This document shows positions 1-5,937 of a DNA stretch of 7,727 nt, in pieces. The translations under genes and the position numbers were made by a program. Under the pieces are notes generated by a model, which did no database searches, had not been told where the DNA came from, and saw only the letters and a program-made list of their open reading frames with translations. Numbering within the stretch: position 1 is the first letter of the stretch; the number at the start of each line of letters is the position of its first letter. Source of the DNA: Rickettsiales bacterium (GTDB lineage Bacteria > Pseudomonadota > Alphaproteobacteria > TMED127); assembly GCA_002706585.1 (NCBI GenBank), contig PALU01000019.1:9927-17653 (forward strand), read 5' to 3'.

Positions 1-60
1 ATGGAAAGATTTGAAACAAATATTTTGTCGAAATTATCTATTCCAGCTCCTTATAATTAA
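1..60 (+). CDS. ybeY: YbeY endoribonuclease, C-terminal tail (partial, 5' end outside window)
   Basis: Only the last 19 codons are visible, reading MERFETNILSKLSIPAPYN and ending in TAA at 58-60. Many alphaproteobacterial YbeY proteins end in a similar way, with a Met-Glu-x-x-Glu helix, a short I-L-x-x-L segment and a terminal P-x-PY. YbeY is a zinc-dependent endoribonuclease involved in 16S rRNA 3' maturation and ribosome quality control. Its HGxLHLxGYDH metal site would lie upstream and cannot be seen. The ATG at base 1 is almost certainly an internal Met and not the start. Position supports the call: ybeY directly precedes corC and lnt in many proteobacteria, and the gap to corC here is only six bases. 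The call rests on a short tail plus context, so it is good but not certain. Confidence 0.72.
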   Translation: MERFETNILSKLSIPAPYN

Positions 61-66
61 AATAAA

Positions 67-906
67 ATGATCAAAAATTTCTTTCAAAAAATAAAATCTA
101 GATTTGGTTTTTCAAAACCAGATAGGATTAAAGATGTTCTTGAAAACTTGATTGAGGATGACGAAGATAGAGATAAGAAAATTGATGATGGCACTAAAAA
201 AATCTTTAAAAACGTTTTTGAAATTGACGAGAAATGCATCGAAGATATTATGGTGCCAAGGGCTGATATTGATGCAATTTCTGAAGGTTCTTCGCTACAC
301 GAATTAATAACATATATTGATAAAACCAGACATTCCAGAATACCTGTTTACAATAACAATTTAGATAAAATTACAGGTATGATTCATATTAGAGATATAT
401 TTAGACACATAAATCAAAACGGGAAAGCAAATAAAAAAAGTAAGATAATAAAAAAATTAATGAGAAAAATATTATTTTCTTCACCTTCTATGAAAATTCT
501 GGATCTTTTACTTAGAATGAGATCTGAACAAATACATATGTCCATTGTTATTGATGAATTCGGCGGAACAAATGGGTTAGTTACAATTGAAGATTTGGTA
601 GAAGAAATTGTTGGAGAAATAAAGGATGAGCATGATTTTGAACAAGATCACAAAATAAAAAAAGTTTCAAAAAAAACTTATGAAGTTTCAGCAAGAATAA
701 CTGTTAATGAAATCGAAGATAAAATTGGTAAATTTCTTAAATTATCTGAAAGAAACGAAGTTGACACTTTGGGTGGACTGGTCTTCTTTTTAGTTGGAAG
801 AATTCCCGAAAGAGGAGAAGTAATTTCTCATTCTTCTGGAATTGAATTTAGTATTATCGATGCAGATACTAGAAGGATAAAGAAGATGCAAATAACATTG
901 AAGTAA
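67..906 (+). CDS. corC: CorC/TlyC-type CBS-domain protein (YbeX family)
   Basis: This 279-residue soluble protein has two CBS domains, at about 62-120 and 130-187, followed by a CorC_HlyC (transporter-associated) domain at about 200-277. Visible family signatures are IMVPRADI at 61-68, HSRIPVY at 89-95, and the second-CBS motif VIDEFGGTNG at 161-170 followed by LVTIEDLVEEIVGEI at 171-185. No transmembrane DUF21 domain is present, so it belongs to the short YbeX/CorC/TlyC type and not the membrane CorB/YfjD type. In enterobacteria CorC is linked to magnesium/cobalt efflux and YbeX to ribosome metabolism. Rickettsial TlyC was named a hemolysin, but that activity should not be assumed here. CBS domains usually bind adenine nucleotides. 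The ATG at 67 follows the ybeY stop by six bases with no clear Shine-Dalgarno sequence, and lnt starts on the base after its TAA, so the three genes look cotranscribed. Confidence 0.93.
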   Translation: MIKNFFQKIKSRFGFSKPDRIKDVLENLIEDDEDRDKKIDDGTKKIFKNVFEIDEKCIEDIMVPRADIDAISEGSSLHELITYIDKTRHSRIPVYNNNLDKITGMIHIRDIFRHINQNGKANKKSKIIKKLMRKILFSSPSMKILDLLLRMRSEQIHMSIVIDEFGGTNGLVTIEDLVEEIVGEIKDEHDFEQDHKIKKVSKKTYEVSARITVNEIEDKIGKFLKLSERNEVDTLGGLVFFLVGRIPERGEVISHSSGIEFSIIDADTRRIKKMQITLK

Positions 907-2418
907 ATGAACTATCAATCATATCTAATATTACTAATTTTAGGCGTTCTTACAGGGGTTTCTTATTCTTACATCTATTTAATCCCAATTATAATAATTT
1001 CATTTTCATATCTTTTTTCTTTAATAGAAAAGTCAAAAAATCAGAAAAATTCTTTTTTCATCGGCTGGATGTTTGGAACTGGTTTTTTTTTAGGTTCAAT
1101 GCATTGGATTGTTTTCCCTTTTTTAGTTTATGAAAAACACCTCCTCCTTTCTCCTGTTGTACTTATTGTTTTTCCAGTTTCATTAGGTTTGTTTTTTTCA
1201 CTCCCTACCTTATTTCTCCATAATTTTTTAAGAAAAGTAAATTCTGATTTTTTATATTTTAAATGCACTAGCTTGAGTTTTATTTTTCTACTCTCTGAAT
1301 TGATTCGATCGAATATTTTTGGAGGATTACCATTTAATTTGACAGCTCAAATTTGGGCATTTAACTCTGAATTTATAAATATTGTAAGTTTTTTAGGTGT
1401 GTATGGACTTAGTTTTTTGACAATTAATTGGCTTGTCATATTATCATATTTAATTTTAGAAAAAAAAAGGAGTTTTTTTGTCTTTCTTTTAATATTTCCT
1501 ATTTTTCTATACAATTTCGATAATTTTCCTTTTAAAAAAAAATCTTCGCTATCTAATGAGAATATAAATATTAGAGTGATTCAACCAAATATTCCTCAGG
1601 AAGATAAATGGAATAAATTAAAAATTCCAATGCATTTGGAAAAATTAATTAATCTTACAAACAAAGATTTAAATGAGGAAGAAGAATATCTTGTTGTATG
1701 GCCAGAAGTAGCAATTCCTTTTTATCTCAACGAAGAAAAAGAACTCGAGGAGTATTTAAGGAAAGAAATAAAAGATAATGTTGTATTAATTACTGGGGCG
1801 TTAAGAAGAGAGTTCTCCGATAACAATTTTAAAATTTATAATTCACTATACTTATTAAATAAAGACGAATTATTTGTTTATGATAAAAAGAAATTAGTAC
1901 CATTTGGCGAATTTGTACCCTTAAGAAAATTATTGAAATTTACTAAACTTACTCAAGGTTCTACTGACTTTAGTAAAGGTTTAAACAAAAAAAGGATAAA
2001 TCTTAATATAGATGGTGAAATTTTTTTTGTTGAACCTTCAATTTGTTACGAAGCAATTTTTCAATCTTTTGTTCGATACAAACCTCACTTATTCGTTAAT
2101 ATAACTAATGATGCATGGTTTGGAACTACTATTGGTCCCAAACAACATTTAGCTGCATCTATATACAGAGCTATTGAAAAAGGAACTCCCTTGATTAGGT
2201 CAGCTAATTCAGGAATTTCGGTGATTGCAAATTTAAATGGTAAAATTCTAAAAAAAATTGATTTGCAAAAAACAGGACACATTGACGTAAAGCTATCAAC
2301 TAACAATAATGAGACTTTTTTTATGAAATTTAAAAATTATACGCTGGTTTTACTAATCTCACTTTTGGCAATTATTTCTCTGATGTCTGACATAATAACT
2401 AATAGAAAAAAGAATTGA
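907..2418 (+). CDS. lnt: Apolipoprotein N-acyltransferase
   Basis: Lnt is an inner-membrane enzyme that transfers an acyl chain from phospholipid to the N-terminal cysteine of apolipoproteins, the last step of lipoprotein maturation. At 503 residues it matches the family length. The first 205 residues or so are very hydrophobic, with several membrane segments (roughly 6-38, 50-74, 82-106, 119-135, 156-183, 188-204). The nitrilase-fold domain follows at about 220-465, and a final membrane helix lies near 478-496. The Glu-Lys-Cys catalytic set is intact: Glu267 in WPEVAIPF, Lys327 in YDKKKLVPFGEFVP and Cys380 in SICYE. Glu335 (PFGE) and Glu382 (CYE), also important in the family, are present, as is ITNDAWFG at 399-406. 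The ATG immediately follows the corC TAA. The stop is TGA, showing that UGA is not reassigned here. The gene has long A and T runs, for example nine T at 1083-1091, but the frame is open throughout. Confidence 0.96.
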   Translation: MNYQSYLILLILGVLTGVSYSYIYLIPIIIISFSYLFSLIEKSKNQKNSFFIGWMFGTGFFLGSMHWIVFPFLVYEKHLLLSPVVLIVFPVSLGLFFSLPTLFLHNFLRKVNSDFLYFKCTSLSFIFLLSELIRSNIFGGLPFNLTAQIWAFNSEFINIVSFLGVYGLSFLTINWLVILSYLILEKKRSFFVFLLIFPIFLYNFDNFPFKKKSSLSNENINIRVIQPNIPQEDKWNKLKIPMHLEKLINLTNKDLNEEEEYLVVWPEVAIPFYLNEEKELEEYLRKEIKDNVVLITGALRREFSDNNFKIYNSLYLLNKDELFVYDKKKLVPFGEFVPLRKLLKFTKLTQGSTDFSKGLNKKRINLNIDGEIFFVEPSICYEAIFQSFVRYKPHLFVNITNDAWFGTTIGPKQHLAASIYRAIEKGTPLIRSANSGISVIANLNGKILKKIDLQKTGHIDVKLSTNNNETFFMKFKNYTLVLLISLLAIISLMSDIITNRKKN

Positions 2419-2443
2419 AAAAAATTAAGAATTAACATATTAC
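2415..2443 (+). promoter_or_regulatory. Candidate sigma70-type promoter for metK
   Basis: TTGAAA at 2415-2420 (five of six matches to TTGACA) and TATTAC at 2438-2443 (four of six to TATAAT) are separated by exactly 17 bases. Transcription would start near 2450, only a few bases before the ATG at 2453, giving an almost leaderless metK mRNA. The -35 box overlaps the lnt stop codon. In DNA this AT-rich, such matches arise by chance fairly often, so this is only a candidate. The gap of about 34 bases is too short to hold a SAM riboswitch. Confidence 0.35.
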
Positions 2444-2452
2444 TTGATCTTC

Positions 2453-3637
2453 ATGCAAAATAATAAAGAAAACTTTTTATTCACAAGTGAGTCTGTCTCA
2501 GAAGGACATCCGGATAAAGTCTGTGACCAAATTTCAGATGCAATTTTAGATCAATATATGAAAGCCGATAAAGATGCAAGAGTGGCTTGTGAGACATTAG
2601 CAACTACTAACAAAGTTATAGTTGCAGGTGAGGTAAGCCTTAAAAAGAATATTCAGATGGTTGAGAATGAGATTATAGAGAATATTATTAGAGAAAAAAT
2701 CAAAAATATTGGTTATGAGCAAGAAGGATTTCATTGGAAGAATGTTTCCGTTGAAAACCTTTTGCATAAGCAATCAAATGATATTGCAATGGGTGTTGAT
2801 GAGATTGAAAATAAAAAGGATCAAGGAGCTGGTGATCAGGGTATAATGTTTGGTTATGCTTGTTCTGAAACATCAAATTTTATGCCTGCCCCAATAGAAT
2901 ATTCTCATAGAATTTTGAAGAAACTTTCAAAATATAGGCGCGATAATGATTCCTTTTTTGGACCTGATTCAAAAAGTCAGGTAACCGTTTTATATGAAAA
3001 AGGTATACCAAAAGGAATAGAATCAATTGTAGTTTCAACGCAACACAATGATTCAGCGGGAAATAGTGAAATAAGAAAAAAGGTTTTAAAGATTATAGAA
3101 GAAGCTCTTCCAGATGCAAATATTCCAAAAAATTATAAAATTTTAATTAATCCAACTGGAAGGTTTGTTGTTGGAGGACCAGATGGTGATGCTGGTTTAA
3201 CAGGGAGAAAAATTATTGTTGATACATATGGAGGTGCCGCACCTCATGGCGGAGGAGCATTTTCAGGTAAAGATTATACAAAAGTTGATCGTTCAGCAGC
3301 ATATATTGCGAGGTTTATAGCGAAAAATATTGTAGCTAGCAAAATAGCTAAAAAGTGCCTTATCCAACTATCTTATGCTATTGGTGTTTCTCATCCCATA
3401 TCAATTTTTCTAAAAACAGATGTTGAATCAAATGTTAATAATGACCGTCTAGTTGAAATAATTAATCAAAATATTGATTTGACCCCATCAGGCATAAAAA
3501 AATTCTTGAACCTTGATAATCCTATTTATGGAATTACAGCTAGTTATGGTCACTTTGGAAGAGATTATTCGGCAAAGACAGGTTTTTTTTCTTGGGAAAA
3601 TTTGGGATTCGTTGACACATTATTAAAAAATTATTAA
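2453..3637 (+). CDS. metK: S-adenosylmethionine synthetase (methionine adenosyltransferase)
   Basis: MetK makes S-adenosylmethionine from methionine and ATP in the cytoplasm. All three family regions are visible, numbered from the ATG at 2453: FTSESVSEGHPDKVCDQISD near 10-29 with the ATP-contacting His and Asp of GHPDK (18-22), the signature GAGDQGIMFGYA at 125-136, and the phosphate-binding loop GGGAFSGKD at 266-274. The last contains the conserved Lys and Asp used in ATP/metal binding. The protein has 394 residues, normal for the family. An in-frame TTG at 2444 would add three residues, but I prefer ATG 2453 because the protein needs nothing upstream and the candidate promoter would begin the mRNA after 2444. 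No Shine-Dalgarno sequence is apparent. The TAA at 3635-3637 shares its last A with the trmB ATG. SAM made here is the donor for TrmB. No key residue appears lost. Confidence 0.97.
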   Translation: MQNNKENFLFTSESVSEGHPDKVCDQISDAILDQYMKADKDARVACETLATTNKVIVAGEVSLKKNIQMVENEIIENIIREKIKNIGYEQEGFHWKNVSVENLLHKQSNDIAMGVDEIENKKDQGAGDQGIMFGYACSETSNFMPAPIEYSHRILKKLSKYRRDNDSFFGPDSKSQVTVLYEKGIPKGIESIVVSTQHNDSAGNSEIRKKVLKIIEEALPDANIPKNYKILINPTGRFVVGGPDGDAGLTGRKIIVDTYGGAAPHGGGAFSGKDYTKVDRSAAYIARFIAKNIVASKIAKKCLIQLSYAIGVSHPISIFLKTDVESNVNNDRLVEIINQNIDLTPSGIKKFLNLDNPIYGITASYGHFGRDYSAKTGFFSWENLGFVDTLLKNY

Positions 3638-4161
3638 TGAAAGAATTTTATGGAAGAAAAATATCTAGAAGGATAAGTACAAAAGATATTGAAGATTTAA
3701 ATAATTCAGAATTTTTTTTGAATCATAATAATATAAAATTTAAAATAAAAAAGATTAAACCTTTATTTAGTTGCTTTAACTTGGAAATTGGTTTTGGAAC
3801 TGGAGATAACATAATTTACCAAGCTCAAAAAAATTTAAAAGACTGTTTTTTAGGCTGTGATCCATTTTTAAATGGTTCAATTAAGTTAAGTCAAAAAACT
3901 GAAAAAGATAAATTCAATAATCTTTATTTTTCAAATTTGGATTTTAAAAGTTTTTATGAATATATAAAGAAAATAAAATTTAGTAAGATCTTTATTTTAT
4001 TTCCAGACCCTTGGCCAAAAAAAAAACACAAAAAAAGAAGATTAATAAATTCTGAATTTGTAAGAAAAATTTCTAGTATTTGCAAGATTAAGTCTTTAAT
4101 TTATGTTTCTACTGATCATGAAGACTATCAAAAACAAATTTTAGAGATTTTTTTTAAATAG
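3637..4161 (+). CDS. trmB: tRNA (guanine-N7)-methyltransferase TrmB, truncated by in-frame TAG (likely pseudogene)
   Basis: TrmB uses SAM to make 7-methylguanosine at position 46 of the tRNA variable loop. The 174 visible residues start with FYGRK (4-8), then the SAM-binding motif LEIGFGTGDN (49-58), GCDPFLNG (73-80, Asp75 where the family usually has Glu), and the hallmark FPDPWPKKKHKKRR (122-135) with catalytic Asp124. STDHEDY (158-164) also fits. The family is normally about 210-240 residues, so about 50 are missing. The stop is a TAG at 4159-4161 just after an eight-T run (4148-4155), and the missing C-terminal part is recognisable downstream in the same frame (separate entry). The ATG overlaps the metK TAA by one base, indicating translational coupling. 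The family assignment is firm. Whether the gene is functional is doubtful: nonsense mutation, sequence error or readthrough are all possible. Confidence 0.9.
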   Translation: MKEFYGRKISRRISTKDIEDLNNSEFFLNHNNIKFKIKKIKPLFSCFNLEIGFGTGDNIIYQAQKNLKDCFLGCDPFLNGSIKLSQKTEKDKFNNLYFSNLDFKSFYEYIKKIKFSKIFILFPDPWPKKKHKKRRLINSEFVRKISSICKIKSLIYVSTDHEDYQKQILEIFFK

Positions 4162-4308
4162 AAAAGTTTCAATATTTTTCCAATAAATATGAATACAGAT
4201 TTTTCTAAAAGATTTGATATATCAACAACTAAATATTTTAAAAGAGCAGAAAATTCAAAAAGGAAATCTTTCATGACAATCTTCAAATATAAAAATTTAA
4301 AAAATTAA
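4162..4308 (+). pseudogene. trmB: Detached C-terminal segment of trmB, in frame after the TAG
   Basis: After the TAG the trmB reading frame stays open for 48 codons, to a TAA at 4306-4308. It encodes a segment with TTKYFKRAENSKRKS, which matches the place and shape of the TrmB C-terminal motif (usually T-K-[FY]-E-x-R, then a basic/Gly stretch and a final beta strand). Here the final strand would be FMTIFKY. Read through, the protein would be about 223 residues, a normal TrmB length. The conserved Glu of T-K-Y-E is Phe (codon 4237-4239), and the usual G-R-K is replaced by S-K-R-K, which suggests decay. An internal ATG at 4189 could start a 39-residue peptide, but no ribosome binding site is seen and I do not propose a separate gene. 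Confidence 0.72.
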
Positions 4309-4326
4309 TTAAATTTATTTAAGTTT

Positions 4327-4374
4327 TTGTTAACTATTGGTATTAAATAACATAATTAATGTGATTATTATAAT
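4327..4374 (+). promoter_or_regulatory. Candidate promoter region upstream of nusA
   Basis: The 93 bases between the end of the trmB frame and nusA are the longest non-coding stretch in the window and hold no gene. TTGTTA at 4327-4332 and CATAAT at 4351-4356 lie 18 bases apart. A perfect TATAAT occurs at 4369-4374 but has no acceptable -35 box at 16-18 bases. Either could start a nusA-infB transcript. Because the stretch is almost pure A/T, these matches carry little weight. No GC-rich hairpin terminator is visible. Confidence 0.25.
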
Positions 4375-4380
4375 TTCAAA

Positions 4381-4400
4381 GAAAGAGAAAGAGAAAGAGA
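4381..4400 (+). promoter_or_regulatory. Purine-only GAAAGA tandem repeat serving as nusA ribosome binding region
   Basis: Three perfect copies of GAAAGA plus two bases lie directly before the TTG start of nusA at 4402. The tract contains several GAGA elements at Shine-Dalgarno distance and is the only strong purine ribosome-binding tract I see before a gene start in this window. It supports the TTG as the true start, since no in-frame ATG lies between it and conserved NusA sequence. Being a short tandem repeat, it could vary in copy number. Confidence 0.5.
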
Positions 4401-4401
4401 A

Positions 4402-5937
4402 TTGGAAAATACTGAAATTAAAGACCAACAATCATTAGACTTAATTGATGTTGCAAAGAATATAGCAAAAGAGAAAGGTATAAGTTCTGAAGAGGTCTTG
4501 GAAGCTATGGAAGTAGCTATTGCTAAGGCAGGAAGAACAAAATACGGTTATGAATTGGATATCAGAGCCCAAGTAGATAAAAATACTGGTAAAATTGGAT
4601 TGTTCCGTTACCAGGAAGTGGTTAAGGATATTGAAGAGTTCCCAGAAGAAGAAAGAACAAACAAAATAAATTCAAACGAATTACCTAAAGAAAATAAGTT
4701 AAGCATTGGTGAGTTTCTTATCGAAGAACTTCCACCACTTGATTTTGGAAGAATTGCTGTTCAAACTGCAAAGCAAGTAATTTTCCAGAAAGTTAAAGAA
4801 GCCGAAAGGGTAATGCAATTCAATGAATTTAAAGACAAGGTTGGAGAAATTGTAAATGGAATTGTAAAAAGAGTTGAGTATGGAAACTTAATAGTTGATC
4901 TAGGTAAAGGAGAGGCTATTCTTAGAAGAGAAGAACTCTTGAATAGGGAGGTTTTTAGAAGGTCAGACAGAATCAGAGCTTACATAACCGAAGTGAAATA
5001 TGATCTAAAGGCACCTCAAATTTATTTATCAAGAGCCCACAACAATTTTCTAGTTAAACTTTTTTTTCAAGAGGTCCCAGAAATTTACGATGCAATTATT
5101 GAAGTTAAATCTGTGGCCAGAGATCCTGGTAGTAGAGCAAAAATTGCAGTTTTTACAAAAGAAAAAAGCATTGACCCTGTTGGAGCTTGTGTAGGAATGA
5201 GAGGAAGTAGAGTTCAGGCAGTAGTAAATGAGCTTCAAGGTGAAAAAATTGATATAGTTTTATGGTCAGAAGACGTGGCTACTTTTGTAGTTAATGCTTT
5301 GGGTCCTGCCGAGGTAGAAAAGGTAATTATTGAAGAAGAATTAAAAAAGATAGATGTTATAGTTCCAGATGAACAACTAAGTTTAGCGATAGGAAGAAAA
5401 GGTCAAAATGTTAGATTGGCAAGTTCATTGACGGGGTGGAGTATTGATATTTTAACTGCTAGTCAAGAATCTGATAGAAGAAGTGAAGAGTTCAAAACTC
5501 TTTCACAAAATTTTATCAAATGTTTAGACGTAGATGAAGTTATAGCTCACCTTCTTGTAACAGAAGGATTCAGTAATATGGAAGAAATCTCCTTGGTCTC
5601 ACCTTCAGAACTTTCATCTGTAGAGGGCTTTGACGAAGGACTTTCAAATGAGTTGATAAACCGTGCTAAAATTCATCTAGAAAAAATTAGAAAAGAAAAT
5701 TTAGTGATACTAAAAGAAAGTGGACTTGACGATTATTTACTTGGACAAGATTTTCTGAATACCGATCAACTTATTAAACTTAAAGATAGCGGCATTAAAA
5801 CTAGAGACGATCTGGCAGATCTTTCAAGTGACGAATTAATTGATGTGATTGGCAATTTAGATATGGACAGAGCAAATGAAATAATTATTGAATCAAGAAA
5901 ACATTGGTTTGAAGACAAAGAAGATGGAAGAAAGTAA
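4402..5937 (+). CDS. nusA: Transcription termination/antitermination factor NusA
   Basis: NusA binds RNA polymerase and nascent RNA and modulates pausing, termination and rRNA antitermination. In the 511 residues I see the NusA N-terminal domain (about 12-138, with EAMEVAIAKAGRTKYG at 34-49), an S1 domain (about 145-212, GEIVNGIVKRVEYGNLIVDLG), KH1 (about 232-300, DPGSRAKIAV then VGACVGMRGSRVQAV) and KH2 (about 302-372, VPDEQLSLAIGRKGQNVRLA). Two helix-hairpin-helix-like C-terminal repeats follow (about 378-430 and 436-500), as in other proteobacterial NusA proteins. The start is TTG at 4402, behind a GAAAGA purine repeat. The first in-frame ATG (4507) lies inside the conserved N-domain and would remove essential sequence. 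rimP, the usual upstream partner, is absent here. The 3' end overlaps infB by 14 bases, so the two are surely cotranscribed. No frame or motif defect is seen. Confidence 0.96.
   Translation: MENTEIKDQQSLDLIDVAKNIAKEKGISSEEVLEAMEVAIAKAGRTKYGYELDIRAQVDKNTGKIGLFRYQEVVKDIEEFPEEERTNKINSNELPKENKLSIGEFLIEELPPLDFGRIAVQTAKQVIFQKVKEAERVMQFNEFKDKVGEIVNGIVKRVEYGNLIVDLGKGEAILRREELLNREVFRRSDRIRAYITEVKYDLKAPQIYLSRAHNNFLVKLFFQEVPEIYDAIIEVKSVARDPGSRAKIAVFTKEKSIDPVGACVGMRGSRVQAVVNELQGEKIDIVLWSEDVATFVVNALGPAEVEKVIIEEELKKIDVIVPDEQLSLAIGRKGQNVRLASSLTGWSIDILTASQESDRRSEEFKTLSQNFIKCLDVDEVIAHLLVTEGFSNMEEISLVSPSELSSVEGFDEGLSNELINRAKIHLEKIRKENLVILKESGLDDYLLGQDFLNTDQLIKLKDSGIKTRDDLADLSSDELIDVIGNLDMDRANEIIIESRKHWFEDKEDGRK

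Noticed and set aside
1083..1091. Run of nine T in lnt, considered as a phase-variable or slippery frameshift site
   Set aside because: The frame is open and the family is conserved on both sides. Long A/T runs are common throughout this AT-rich window, and nothing shows that slippage is used.
2085..2306. 73-codon open frame on the - strand
   Set aside because: It lies wholly inside the conserved nitrilase domain of lnt, which has intact catalytic motifs, and its translation resembles no family I recognise.
2444..2452. TTG at 2444 as the metK start
   Set aside because: It adds only Met-Ile-Phe before an in-frame ATG, has no Shine-Dalgarno support, and MetK proteins normally begin just before the FTSESVSEGHPDK segment.
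4189..4308. Separate small gene starting at the ATG at 4189 (39 codons)
   Set aside because: It lies in the same frame as trmB, matches the TrmB C-terminus and has no ribosome binding site, so it is better described as the detached end of trmB.
4315..4350. Eight-base perfect inverted repeat (TTATTTAA / TTAAATAA) between trmB and nusA, considered as a terminator or operator
   Set aside because: It is A/T only with a 20-base loop, would be unstable as RNA and is expected by chance in such AT-rich sequence.
5050..5238. 62-codon open frame on the - strand
   Set aside because: It is antisense to the NusA S1/KH1 region and has a Ser/Asn/Cys-rich translation typical of a shadow frame.
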